Assembly (NCBI GenBank): GCA_045629585.1
Contig: JAZQRM010000108.1
Coordinates: 1 to 22,348 of the forward strand
Length of the DNA: 22,348 bases
Reading direction: 5' to 3'
Source: Taishania sp045629585
GTDB lineage: Bacteria > Bacteroidota > Bacteroidia > Flavobacteriales_D > Crocinitomicaceae
Shown: in pieces, positions 15,130 through 22,348 of the stretch
How positions within the stretch are numbered: the stretch's first letter is position 1
How the letters are laid out: each line of letters begins with the position of its first letter
Made by a program: the position numbers and the translations under genes
Notes under the pieces: model-generated
Databases searched by the model: none
The model's input: the letters and a program-made list of their open reading frames with translations, nothing else
Told to the model about the DNA's origin: nothing

Positions 15130-15891
15130 ATGGAATTTTTTGAAGCACTATTTACCGTTCAAGGGTTCACTTATCTTGTAATCCTTTCTCTTTTAGAGAT
15201 TGTATTAGGAATTGATAATATTATATTCATTTCTATTATTACAGATAAATTGCCACAAGAGCAACAAGGTAAAGGCAGGACTATAGGTCTTGCGCTTGCA
15301 CTGATAATGCGTTTGATTTTATTGGCTTTCGTAGCATGGTTAATGAAGTCTACCAGTCCTTTGTTTCCAAATACAAGTTTGGAATTATTAAAGGATTTTT
15401 CCTTCCAGAGTTTAGTGCTTCTGTTAGGTGGATTGTTTTTAATCTATAAATCAACTGTTGAAATGAACCACTCTGTGAGAGGTTTGGAGGAGCAGCATTC
15501 GATCAAAAAAGTTACTTTGTCGTCTGTTATAACACAAATAATTTTAGTGGATTTAGTGTTTAGCTTCGATTCTATAATTACTGCAATAGGTATGACAAAT
15601 GATTTGCAAAAGGAAATCGGTAAAGATCCATTGGTAATCATTTATGCTGCAGTTATTTTTTCGATGATAGTGATGATGATATTCGCTAAACCAATTAGCC
15701 AATTTATCAATAATAGGCCATCAATTAAGATGTTAGCATTGGCTTTCTTGGTGACAATTGGAGTGATTTTGGTGGCTGAAGCTTTCGGTCAGCATGTACC
15801 TAAAGGATACGTTTACTTTGCAATGATGTATGCGTTAGTTGTTGAGTTTTTAAATATTAAAATGAGAAAGAACAAAGGAATTGGTGAATGA
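15130..15891 (+). CDS. TerC-family integral membrane protein
   Basis: This 253-residue protein is hydrophobic, with about seven predicted membrane spans. It carries the TerC family signatures LEIVLGIDNIIFIS (residues about 22-35) and VDLVFSFDSIITAIGM, each with a membrane-embedded Asp. It ends with a short basic tail (IKMRKNKG). TerC proteins have been linked to tellurite resistance and, in characterised bacteria, to manganese export or metal loading of exported proteins. Which applies here cannot be told. It lies three bases after menD, so it is probably co-transcribed, though a metabolic tie to menaquinone is not evident. Its stop codon overlaps the next start (ATGA). Confidence 0.85.
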   Translation: MEFFEALFTVQGFTYLVILSLLEIVLGIDNIIFISIITDKLPQEQQGKGRTIGLALALIMRLILLAFVAWLMKSTSPLFPNTSLELLKDFSFQSLVLLLGGLFLIYKSTVEMNHSVRGLEEQHSIKKVTLSSVITQIILVDLVFSFDSIITAIGMTNDLQKEIGKDPLVIIYAAVIFSMIVMMIFAKPISQFINNRPSIKMLALAFLVTIGVILVAEAFGQHVPKGYVYFAMMYALVVEFLNIKMRKNKGIGE

Positions 15892-16472
15892 TGACAAAGG
15901 ATGAAGCTAAATTGTTTTTTAATGTTCCCGCTGAGGTAGATCCTTGGGATTATTATGACGAACAGATTTTTGAGTATAAACAGTTTTTCTTGTCAAAAGC
16001 GCCAATTCAAAAGGTTTTTGTAGCGAAGTTAGATAAGTTAATTCAGCTGGATAATGCCTATAGAATTTGGACAGACCTACCAGTCGAAAACTTTGATCTA
16101 ATAGCGTTTAGAGCGGTTGTTTTTTCAGATCAAGTGCTTGATGCTTTTCAATTGTTTGAACAAGAGAAAGGTGTTTTTAAATTAAAGTTGATGCAAGCTA
16201 GTGACGCTAAGGGTGTTGTGCTTGCAGTTCGAAGTTATTTGGATATTGTTAAACAATATAGAAAAAAGTGGCTGGTTGAATTAGAATCAAATACGGAGTT
16301 CGAGGGGACAATTTCAAAGGAGGTAGATCCAATGGAATTACTCGCAGAAATTAGAAGGTTTCAGATAGAAGGAGGGAAAGAATTCAAGGACATAACAAAA
16401 ATTGGTTCTAATTCATTCCTGTTAAACGAAATGAAACGAGTATCTTTGTTATATAAAAATTATGGAGGATGA
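15888..16472 (+). CDS. Uncharacterised cytoplasmic protein
   Basis: I do not recognise a family for this 194-residue protein. It has no signal peptide or membrane span. It is rich in aromatic residues near the N-terminus (FFNVPAEVDPWDYYDEQIFEYKQFFLSK) and looks mostly helical, with long amphipathic stretches such as FKLKLMQASDAKG and VRSYLDIVKQYRKKW. It starts at ATGATG overlapping the terC stop and ends overlapping the next start. Translational coupling on both sides argues that it is a real gene working with its neighbours. It could be an adaptor or a lineage-specific protein; no reaction can be proposed. Confidence 0.7.
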   Translation: MMTKDEAKLFFNVPAEVDPWDYYDEQIFEYKQFFLSKAPIQKVFVAKLDKLIQLDNAYRIWTDLPVENFDLIAFRAVVFSDQVLDAFQLFEQEKGVFKLKLMQASDAKGVVLAVRSYLDIVKQYRKKWLVELESNTEFEGTISKEVDPMELLAEIRRFQIEGGKEFKDITKIGSNSFLLNEMKRVSLLYKNYGG

Positions 16473-16735
16473 AAGAACAGTTCGATAATTTAAAAATTCA
16501 ATTAGAGCTACTAGAGTGGCCAAGATTGTATATGTACAAATTCATTGTTCCTAATACGCCAGAAATGATCGCAAAAGTTGGGAATTTGTTTTCTGCTCAA
16601 GCTGAAATAAATATTCAACCTTCCAAAAATGGAAATTTTGCGAGTATTACAGGTAAAGAAGTGATGATGTCAGTAGAAGATACATTAGAAGTTTATTATA
16701 AAGCAGCAGAATTTAAAGGAGTAATTGCACTATGA
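16469..16735 (+). CDS. DUF493 (YbeD-like) small protein
   Basis: This 88-residue protein matches the DUF493 / YbeD pattern. An aromatic start to the first strand (YMYKFIVPNTPEM) is followed by a helix, then the signature NIQPSKNGNFASITGKEVMMS (residues about 49-69) and a second helix ending EFKGVIAL. The fold is ACT-like (ferredoxin-type beta-alpha-beta) and is thought to act as a small ligand-responsive or regulatory module. In enterobacteria ybeD lies beside lipoate genes, but no such neighbour exists here. It overlaps the genes on both sides by four bases (ATGA), pointing to coupled translation. Confidence 0.75.
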   Translation: MKEQFDNLKIQLELLEWPRLYMYKFIVPNTPEMIAKVGNLFSAQAEINIQPSKNGNFASITGKEVMMSVEDTLEVYYKAAEFKGVIAL

Positions 16736-17127
16736 TTTTTTTAGCAATGCCCAGTTTACAAACGTGGGTTTATATTTTAGCAATTTCCTTAATTGTGATG
16801 TTATGTGTTATCGGTTATCAGAAATTGTTAAAGAAACTAGATAAGGATCGTTTGACGCGCGAAGGCTATTGTATCTTGCATAGTCTGGAAACCGAATATG
16901 CAAATGGGGTGGTAGATTTTTATTTTACTTCAGAAGAAGCTAAAAAAGTGACTTTTGAAATTTTAGATGAAAATTATCAACCGCTACATATTTTATTTGA
17001 CGAAGAATGTGCCGTGGGAGGGAATATCATTCCTTTTGATACAACCTTATTACAAAACGGAAATTATTTTTATTGTTTAAAGACCTATAATCAAAAAACA
17101 ATGAAAAAATTGAAATTGAAAAATTAG
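16732..17127 (+). CDS. Single-span membrane protein with a beta-sandwich domain like a type IX sorting domain
   Basis: This 131-residue protein has one membrane helix at about residues 11-31 (TWVYILAISLIVMLCVIGYQ) followed by a basic patch (KLLKKLDKDR). The C-terminal half resembles the FlgD-Ig-like fold of type IX sorting domains: VTFEILDENYQPLHILFDEE, then IPFDTTLLQNGNYFYCLKTY and a Lys-rich last strand (KKLKLKN). Sorting domains normally end a secreted protein carrying a cleavable signal. Here the domain follows an uncleaved anchor, and the positive-inside rule would put it in the cytoplasm, so it is probably not a type IX substrate. An alternative start lies at the ATG at 16747. It is coupled (ATGA) to the DUF493 gene. 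Function is unknown. Confidence 0.6.
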   Translation: MIFLAMPSLQTWVYILAISLIVMLCVIGYQKLLKKLDKDRLTREGYCILHSLETEYANGVVDFYFTSEEAKKVTFEILDENYQPLHILFDEECAVGGNIIPFDTTLLQNGNYFYCLKTYNQKTMKKLKLKN

Positions 17128-17176
17128 TCTTAAGTAGGTAAGTCTATTGAGTATAGTATAATTAAAAAACAGAAAT

Positions 17177-17494
17177 ATGGCATTAGAAATAACAGCAAGC
17201 AATTTTGAGGAGTTAGTAATGAACGCTGACAAACCTGTTTTAGTTGATTTTTGGGCAGAATGGTGTGGACCATGTCGTATGATTGGACCAATCGTAGAAG
17301 AAATGGCTAACACATATGAAGGGAAAGCTGTAATCGGAAAAGTTAACGTGGACGATCAAGGTGAAATTGCAGCGAAGTTTGGTATTCGTAGCATCCCTAC
17401 AATTTTATTATTCAAAGGTGGTGAAGTAGTTGATAAGGTTGTTGGAGCAGTTCCCCAAGCTCAATTAGAAGCGCAATTGAACGCAATTTTGTAA
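17177..17494 (+). CDS. trxA: Thioredoxin
   Basis: This 105-residue cytoplasmic thioredoxin has the active site WCGPC (Cys30, Cys33) in DFWAEWCGPCRM, the buried Asp24, the cis-proline Pro74 in RSIPTILL, and the C-terminal GAVPQAQLEAQLNAIL helix. It reduces protein disulfides such as ribonucleotide reductase and peroxiredoxins, using electrons from thioredoxin reductase. It lacks a signal peptide. It begins 49 bases after the preceding gene and is followed by a strong terminator. Confidence 0.95.
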   Translation: MALEITASNFEELVMNADKPVLVDFWAEWCGPCRMIGPIVEEMANTYEGKAVIGKVNVDDQGEIAAKFGIRSIPTILLFKGGEVVDKVVGAVPQAQLEAQLNAIL

Positions 17495-17508
17495 TTTAAT
17501 ACTATTTT

Positions 17509-17550
17509 AAAAGCTTGATTTTGACCGGTTTGTCAAAGTCAAGCTTTTTT
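17509..17550 (+). terminator. Strong rho-independent terminator after trxA
   Basis: A 17-pair stem (17509-17525 with 17532-17548, one T-G pair) closes a six-base loop CGGTTT and runs into six T (17545-17550). It ends the terC-trxA stretch. The sequence is largely self-complementary, so the A run at its left side could also act leftward, but no leftward gene is nearby. Confidence 0.9.
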
Positions 17551-17594
17551 GCATATATAAATGAGCGTTTTCTGCTCAATAAACAGCTAATTTA

Positions 17595-18299
17595 ATGAAT
17601 AGTTCGTGGACTAAAAGATTGAAATTTTACGGGATGGGATTCCTTTTAGGATGTGTCTTTGTTTTCTTCTTTTTTCAAACAAGAGGGTGTTCTTGGACTC
17701 CCTCAAATCGAGTGAAAAACATGATTATGGGTCGAGTAATCACTGTCAATGAGGTTGAAAAACAAATAATGAAGAAATACAACATCTCAATGGATGATGT
17801 GTATAAAGCATTGAATGATGGTGATGTGGATTTTAAAAATAGTCGTAAAAATACTACAGATAAAGTGTATCTTATTAACGTAGACTTGAAGGAAAAAGGG
17901 AAAATGAAATTCTATTTTACCCTTCCTGAAGAAAGCTTTATTAGTGAGTTACATATTGGAGCGAATGACTTAGAGAGTATTGAAAATACGAAGACTGGTA
18001 AAGGTTACTTTTTACATTTCCCAGCAGATGATTATTTAGTGTATCCAGATTCTACAGCTGTCAATGAATGTAAGTTGAATGAGTTGAATATGAATGCACC
18101 GGTTCTTATATTGAAGAATTTGAAAAAGAATGGGTATATTGATTTTGAGAAGTCTAAGTTGGATATAAGACCGAAACCCATTCAAGAAATCTATACCGTT
18201 GTGGATTATGATACCATTGGATTTTCGACAATTTGGTACAAGAATAAAATTTTTATACAACAAGTAAATTCCAATCGTGTAAAAGATTGTGATAAATAG
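17595..18299 (+). CDS. Membrane-anchored DUF4258-like protein
   Basis: This 234-residue protein has an N-terminal membrane helix (residues about 10-28, FYGMGFLLGCVFVFFFFQ) followed by TRGCSWTPSNRVKN. It then carries a segment ISMDDVYKALNDGDVDFKNS that fits short flavobacterial DUF4258-type proteins (anchor, CS.P..RV motif, helix ending in LNDGDVDF), as I recall them. The second half (from about residue 110, FISELHIGANDLESIENTKT) is a separate polar, beta-rich part that I do not recognise. That makes the protein about twice as long as the short family members. No catalytic motif is visible. It lies between the trxA terminator and lpxD, possibly as a single gene. Confidence 0.55.
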   Translation: MNSSWTKRLKFYGMGFLLGCVFVFFFFQTRGCSWTPSNRVKNMIMGRVITVNEVEKQIMKKYNISMDDVYKALNDGDVDFKNSRKNTTDKVYLINVDLKEKGKMKFYFTLPEESFISELHIGANDLESIENTKTGKGYFLHFPADDYLVYPDSTAVNECKLNELNMNAPVLILKNLKKNGYIDFEKSKLDIRPKPIQEIYTVVDYDTIGFSTIWYKNKIFIQQVNSNRVKDCDK

Positions 18300-18356
18300 G
18301 TATAGAAGTTCAATTAAAAATAAAAATTCATAACCTTTTATTAATATTTTTGCAAA

Positions 18357-19394
18357 ATGAAATTTAGTGCAGAAAATATTGCAGGAATCATAAACGGACA
18401 GATTGTAGGTAATCCACTTGTAGTAGTAGATGGCCTAGCGAAGATTGAAGAAGGAACCGAAGGGAAACTATCTTTTTTGGCAAATCCTAAATATGAAGAG
18501 TTTATTTATTCAACAGGATCTTCAATCTGTATCGTAAATAATTCGTTTGAAGCAAGTAAAGAGTTACCGTCTACTTTGACATTGATTAAAGTGGAGGATG
18601 CTTATTCTTGTTTCGCTAAATTGTTACAAGTGTATGACAACATGCACAAAAAGCAACCTAAAATTGAAAAAAACGCCTTTATTGCCGAAAGCGCAAGTAT
18701 TGGTAAGGATGTTTATATCGGCGCAAACGCATATGTCGGTGAAAATGTTACTATAGGTGACGGAGCTAATATTTATCCAAATGCCGTTGTTTATGATAAT
18801 GCAAAGGTGGGTAAGCAATCCGTTATTCATGCGAATGTTACTATTTATCACCAATGTGAAGTAGGAGATAATTGTATTATCCATGCGGGGGCTGTGATTG
18901 GGGCTGATGGTTTTGGTTTTGCACCAGACGAAAAAGGCGTTTTTAGTAAAGTACCTCAAATTGGTAATGTCGTGATTGAAGATGATGTGGAAGTAGGGGC
19001 TAATACAACAATTGATCGTGCTACAATGGGATCTACTTTTATCCGTAAAGGGGTGAAAATTGATAACCTTTGTCAAATTGGTCATAATGTGGAGATTGAT
19101 AACCATTCAGCAATGGCTTCTCAAGCAGGTATTGCTGGATCTACAAAAATTGGGAAGCATGTAATGATTGGTGGACAAGCTGGAATCAGTGGACACATAA
19201 AAATCGTTGATGGTACACAAATCGTAGCGCAATCTGGAATCCCTAACTCGGTAAAGAAAGCAGAGGTGCTTATGGGATCTCCGGCTATTCCAATCGAAGA
19301 TTTCAAAAAATCGTATTTTGGTTTCCGCAAATTACCTTTCATCTTGAAGAAAATTCAAGAACTTGAACAAAAAATTAAAGAGCTTAATAAATAA
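18357..19394 (+). CDS. lpxD: UDP-3-O-(3-hydroxyacyl)glucosamine N-acyltransferase
   Basis: LpxD adds the N-linked 3-hydroxyacyl chain to UDP-3-O-acyl-glucosamine from acyl-ACP, the third lipid A step. The 345-residue protein has the N-terminal uridine-binding domain (LSFLANPKYEEFI, residues 38-50). A left-handed parallel beta-helix of hexapeptide repeats follows (about 108-300, for example ASIGKDVYIGANAYVGENVT). It contains the catalytic His243 in DNLCQIGHNVEID and the GADGFGFAP loop (182-190). The C-terminal helices end in a Lys/Glu-rich segment. It is a cytoplasmic trimer. It starts the three-gene lipid A group, eight bases before lpxC/fabZ. Confidence 0.95.
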   Translation: MKFSAENIAGIINGQIVGNPLVVVDGLAKIEEGTEGKLSFLANPKYEEFIYSTGSSICIVNNSFEASKELPSTLTLIKVEDAYSCFAKLLQVYDNMHKKQPKIEKNAFIAESASIGKDVYIGANAYVGENVTIGDGANIYPNAVVYDNAKVGKQSVIHANVTIYHQCEVGDNCIIHAGAVIGADGFGFAPDEKGVFSKVPQIGNVVIEDDVEVGANTTIDRATMGSTFIRKGVKIDNLCQIGHNVEIDNHSAMASQAGIAGSTKIGKHVMIGGQAGISGHIKIVDGTQIVAQSGIPNSVKKAEVLMGSPAIPIEDFKKSYFGFRKLPFILKKIQELEQKIKELNK

Positions 19395-19401
19395 TTAGGA
19401 T

Positions 19402-20799
19402 ATGGCGGATAAACAACGCACCCTTAAAGAAAGTGTGACGCTTATTGGCGTTGGTTTACATACAGGACAAAAAGTTACTTTGGAAATTTGTCCAGCAAAT
19501 GATAATCACGGATATAAATTTCAACGTGTTGATCTTGACGGACAACCTGTAATCAAAGCGGATGCTGATCTTGTAGTAGCGACAGACCGAGGTACAACTT
19601 TAGAGGATAAAGGTGCTCGTGTATATACTACCGAACACGTTTTGGCTGCTTTGGTAGGGTGTGGTGTGGATAATGCCTTGATTAAAATTGATGGAGCTGA
19701 AATGCCTATCATGGACGGTTCTTCTTTACCTTTCGTACATGCTATGGAAAGCGTTGGGTATGTGGAGCAAAATACCGATCGTAATTATTTCGAATTAAAC
19801 GAAAATATAAAGTGGGAAGATCCTGAAAAAGGAATTGAAATCCTTGCTGTTCCCGATTCTGAATATCGTATTACAGTAATGGTGGATTACAAATCTCCTG
19901 TTCTAGGAACACAACATGCCTCGATGTATCATCTTGGTGAATTCAAAGAGGAAATTGCCAAATGTAGAACGTTTGTATTCTTCCGTGAGCTAGAGTTCTT
20001 AGCTAAAAACAATCTTATCAAAGGTGGTGATTTAGATAACGCTATCGTATTAGTAGAGCGTACAAATATTCCACAAGAAGAATTAGATAACTTGGCAAAG
20101 TTATTAGGGAAAGATAAATTGAAAATTAATATGGAGGGAATAGGTGTTTTAAACAGTACAAAATTACAGTTTGAAAACGAACCTGCTCGCCATAAATTAT
20201 TAGATATCATTGGTGATTTAGCTTTGGTGGGACGGCCACTTAAAGCACATATCTTAGCTGCTAGACCAGGACACTCTGGAAATACTCGCTTTGCTAAAGT
20301 GTTAAAGGAGCAAATCAAAAAGCAAGAAAAACAAGGGAAAGATTTTGATTTAACCAAAACATTGTTTGACATAAATCACATTGAAAAAATGCTTCCGCAC
20401 CGCTTTCCTTTCTTAATGGTAGACCGAATCATTTCTATGAATGAAAATTCTATCGTAGGAATGAAAAATATTACCATGAATGAACCAATTTTTACAGGAC
20501 ATTTCCCTGGTAATCCAGTTTTTCCTGGAGTATTGCAAATTGAAGCGATGGCGCAAGTAGGTGGAATTTTCGCTTTATCACAAGTAGATGAACCACATTT
20601 GTATTCCACTTATTTCATGAAAATTGATGCAGTGAAATTCAAGCAAAAAGTAATTCCTGGTGATACGGTTGTCTTTGAGTTGGAATTGATGTCGCCTATC
20701 CGTCGTGGTTTGGTTAACATGAAAGGAAAAGCATACGTGAATGGGATTGAGGTGAGTGAAGCGGAGATGTTAGCTCAAGTAGTAAAAGATAAAGTGTAA
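19402..20799 (+). CDS. lpxC/fabZ: Bifunctional UDP-3-O-acyl-N-acetylglucosamine deacetylase / 3-hydroxyacyl-ACP dehydratase
   Basis: Two enzymes are fused in 465 residues. Residues about 1-305 are LpxC, the zinc deacetylase that commits to lipid A synthesis. Its zinc ligands are His79 (TTEHVLAAL), His264 and Asp268 (RHKLLDIIGD), with the general base Glu78 and His291 in GHSGN. Residues about 322-465 are FabZ, a hotdog-fold dehydratase. It has LPHRFPFLMVDRI (331-343), catalytic His367 in FTGHFPGNPVFPG, and Glu381 in QIEAMAQ. The linker (305-320) is Lys/Gln-rich. This fusion is widespread in Bacteroidota and is not an assembly artefact. It may balance lipid A against fatty-acid elongation, since both draw on 3-hydroxyacyl-ACP. 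It lies between lpxD and lpxA, six bases before the latter. Confidence 0.96.
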   Translation: MADKQRTLKESVTLIGVGLHTGQKVTLEICPANDNHGYKFQRVDLDGQPVIKADADLVVATDRGTTLEDKGARVYTTEHVLAALVGCGVDNALIKIDGAEMPIMDGSSLPFVHAMESVGYVEQNTDRNYFELNENIKWEDPEKGIEILAVPDSEYRITVMVDYKSPVLGTQHASMYHLGEFKEEIAKCRTFVFFRELEFLAKNNLIKGGDLDNAIVLVERTNIPQEELDNLAKLLGKDKLKINMEGIGVLNSTKLQFENEPARHKLLDIIGDLALVGRPLKAHILAARPGHSGNTRFAKVLKEQIKKQEKQGKDFDLTKTLFDINHIEKMLPHRFPFLMVDRIISMNENSIVGMKNITMNEPIFTGHFPGNPVFPGVLQIEAMAQVGGIFALSQVDEPHLYSTYFMKIDAVKFKQKVIPGDTVVFELELMSPIRRGLVNMKGKAYVNGIEVSEAEMLAQVVKDKV

Positions 20800-20805
20800 T
20801 TTAGG

Positions 20806-21582
20806 ATGATTAGTCCACTGGCATATATAGCGGGAACCGCTAAAATCGGAGCAAATGTTATTATTGAGCCCTTTGCGGTTGTTCATGATAATGTAGTTAT
20901 TGGTGATAATACGCATATTCATTCAAATGTGGCTATATATCCTGGTACGACCATTGGGAAAGATTGCCAGATTTTCCCAGGGGCTGTGATTGGACCTGTT
21001 CCTCAGGATTTAAAATTTGTAGGCGAAGATACCCGAGTGGAAATTGGAAACAATACCGTTATCAGGGAATGTGTGACCATACATCGTGCGACTCAAGATA
21101 AATGGGTGACGCGTGTTGGAGATAATTGCCTATTGATGGCGTATGTGCACGTTGCGCACGATTGTCAAATCGGAAACAACGTGATTCTTGCTTCGTATGT
21201 TGGTCTTTCGGGACACGTCGAAATTGACGATTTTGCCATCTTAGAAGGAAGCGTTGTAGCTCAACAATTTCAAAAAATTGGGAAACACGCATTTGTCGCT
21301 GGAGCAACTTTGATTCGTAAAGATGTTCCTCCTTATGTAAAAGCGGCTCGTGAACCAATTTCTTTTGCTGGAGTAAATTCGATCGGCCTACGAAGAAGAG
21401 GTTTTTCTGACGAAAAAGTACGCGAAATTGAAGATGTTTATCGTACCTTATTTGTTTTGAATAACTCTATTTCCAAAGGTGTTAGCGCGATTAAAGAAAC
21501 AATGCCAAATTCAGAAGTAGCTAAAGAAATCATTGCTTTTATTGAAGCTTCTGAAAAAGGAATTATACGTGGAATGATATAA
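20806..21582 (+). CDS. lpxA: Acyl-ACP--UDP-N-acetylglucosamine O-acyltransferase
   Basis: LpxA transfers a 3-hydroxyacyl chain from ACP to the 3-OH of UDP-GlcNAc, the first lipid A step. The 258-residue protein is a left-handed beta-helix (repeats from residue 1, IGANVIIEPFAVVHDNVVIG) with the catalytic His118 in VHVAHDC and GPVPQDLKF (63-71). A C-terminal helical domain follows from about 190 (NSIGLRRRGFSDEKVREIE). The later segment reads VVAQQFQKIG where E. coli has a His-Gln pair, as I recall, a difference also seen in homologues with other chain-length rulers. In many Bacteroidota the next gene is efp; here a terminator follows and no efp is seen. Confidence 0.95.
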   Translation: MISPLAYIAGTAKIGANVIIEPFAVVHDNVVIGDNTHIHSNVAIYPGTTIGKDCQIFPGAVIGPVPQDLKFVGEDTRVEIGNNTVIRECVTIHRATQDKWVTRVGDNCLLMAYVHVAHDCQIGNNVILASYVGLSGHVEIDDFAILEGSVVAQQFQKIGKHAFVAGATLIRKDVPPYVKAAREPISFAGVNSIGLRRRGFSDEKVREIEDVYRTLFVLNNSISKGVSAIKETMPNSEVAKEIIAFIEASEKGIIRGMI

Positions 21583-21603
21583 TCATATCTTTTTATAAAT
21601 TAT

Positions 21604-21633
21604 AAAGGCGAAGGTAATCTTCGCCTTTTGTTT
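21604..21633 (+). terminator. Rho-independent terminator after lpxA
   Basis: AAAGGCGAAG (21604-21613) pairs perfectly with CTTCGCCTTT (21619-21628) over a five-base loop and leads into TTTTGTTTG. It lies 21 bases after the lpxA stop and closes the lipid A operon. Confidence 0.88.
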
Positions 21634-21734
21634 GTTTTATAGAACCTTCGCTCTGAGTTAAATGTATTTATGGGTATGTGTGGCAGTCGTTTCTATATTT
21701 TTCATGACGAATTACGTTTTCAATATTTCGAACG

Positions 21735-21965
21735 CTAGATTTTTTCGGCTTTTCGAATAGTAGTTAAGTGGTTGTTTATTAGTATTTTGATTTGTTTTAT
21801 GCGTGTGTACAAGCTCAATCGGACATTCAATAAGAATTCATCTATGGAGCTTATATTTTCTTTAAATTCAAAGATTCCTTCCTCTTTTTCGTGCTCCCAT
21901 AGTATAATTAATTGAGATCTATTCTTCATCATATCTGCAAATACACCATCAGTGGCAAATTGGAC
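21735..21965 (-). pseudogene. Unidentified leftward reading frame, probably a gene fragment
   Basis: The minus-strand frame is open from 21965 to a stop near 21735. An ATG pair at 21927-21932 would give a 65-residue protein. The codons upstream of that ATG (reading VQFATDGVFAD) look just as coding-like, which suggests the true start has been lost. The product is charged and helical (LIILWEHEKEEGIFEFKENI, then SSIDEFLLNVRLSLYTRIKQ). I recognise no family. Its upstream end overlaps the beginning of the rightward headless frame, so a rearrangement joint is likely nearby. It could also be a genuine small gene of unknown function. Confidence 0.35.
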
Positions 21966-22348
21966 TTATAATCCGATAACAACAGCAGCGTATATTTTAG
22001 GGCAGAGATTATATGTTAATGGCGGTGCGATAACTAATAGAATCGGTACTGGAAGTAGCCAAGTTTCTTTTTACTTACATCTAGGTTCTAATGATAATGT
22101 TACAGTGAATGTTACAAATGTGATTTCTGGAAGGAAAGTACGAACCAGTCATGTTATTACAACCAGTGGTGTTTTAAACTATGCTGCGACCGAGCTTATA
22201 CTGACCCCGTCGTCATCATCTAGCTCATTTTATATAGATAATTGGACTATAGGAACATTAGTGGAGGACTTTAGTGCTCCTACTATTGTCATGCCTTCCT
22301 TTGGGGGGTGGGAGTTGATGAGTAATCAGAATAAAATTAACGTAGTTA
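21916..22348 (+). CDS. 5'-truncated reading frame of an unidentified beta-rich protein, running off the right edge
   Basis: After a TGA at 21913-21915 the frame stays open for 144 codons to the window end, with no ATG until late in the stretch (near 22291). A GTG at 21952 is the only early alternative start. The translation (for example NWTYNPITTAAYILGQRLYV, NDNVTVNVTNVISGRK, SFYIDNWTIGTLVEDF) is rich in Thr, Ser, Asn, Val and aromatic residues with strand-like alternation. That is typical of a large surface, secreted or adhesin/RHS-like protein. No signal peptide is present at its beginning, so it looks like the internal part of a gene whose 5' end was removed. Length without stops supports coding origin; the family is not recognised. 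Confidence 0.45.

Noticed and set aside
18345..18356. A perfect TATTTTTG -7 box immediately before lpxD
   Set aside because: It ends five bases before the ATG and no TTG lies at the right distance upstream, so the transcript would start at or after the start codon.
18624..19106. A 160-codon open frame on the minus strand inside lpxD
   Set aside because: It is the antisense shadow of the hexapeptide-repeat coding sequence, is rich in Asn, Ile, Thr and His, and matches no family.
19402..20799. LpxC-FabZ as a possible novel fusion or assembly error
   Set aside because: This fusion is well known in Bacteroidota, and both halves are intact and in frame.
1..22348. tRNA, rRNA, riboswitch or CRISPR structures
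   Set aside because: No cloverleaf, conserved rRNA stretch, known riboswitch core or regularly spaced repeat was recognised on either strand by eye.

Overview
The window reads as a chromosomal segment of a Bacteroidota bacterium, most likely a member of the Flavobacteriales. The base composition is AT-rich. Genus level (for example a Fluviicola-like organism) is a guess. The lineage call rests on several points: a fused LpxC-FabZ enzyme beside LpxD and LpxA; a GLPGLI-like domain and a PNGase F-like domain, both known mainly from this phylum; a one-protein TPR / histidine kinase / receiver / AraC regulator; a menaquinone pathway; and promoter-like boxes of the TTG...TAnnTTTG type.

Layout. Positions 1-1240 look like an eroded accessory patch. 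They hold the start of an exported protein running off the left edge, two tandem small-peptide genes (one with a double-glycine type leader, both frame-damaged), and a degraded IS30-family transposase. All of these read leftward. Next come a small lipoprotein (+) and a PNGase F-like exported protein (-). A long, mostly rightward housekeeping block follows. It contains an outer-membrane barrel protein, a Nif3-like protein and a coiled-coil zinc-ribbon protein, with a stop/start overlap between the first two. Then come a DEAD-box helicase and the 1034-residue hybrid sensor/regulator. murB lies on the opposite strand, divergent from menI-menF-menD. MenD is followed by terC and three small coupled genes (unknown, DUF493-like, and a membrane-anchored beta-sandwich protein), trxA, a DUF4258-like membrane protein, and the lipid A genes lpxD - lpxC/fabZ - lpxA.

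How the genes work together. menI, menF and menD supply three menaquinone steps: isochorismate formation, SEPHCHC synthesis, and DHNA-CoA hydrolysis. lpxA, lpxC and lpxD are three early lipid A steps, with FabZ linking them to fatty-acid supply. murB serves peptidoglycan precursor synthesis. The block is therefore mainly envelope and respiratory-quinone biogenesis.

The right end, after the lpxA terminator, is again irregular. A leftward fragment without an obvious start or known family meets a rightward reading frame that has no start codon and leaves the window. I found no tRNA, rRNA, CRISPR array or intact mobile element. Nothing here is clearly a new system. The most unusual items are the decayed peptide locus at the left, the PNGase F-like protein with a substituted active-site position, the coupled small genes after terC, and the junction at the right edge.
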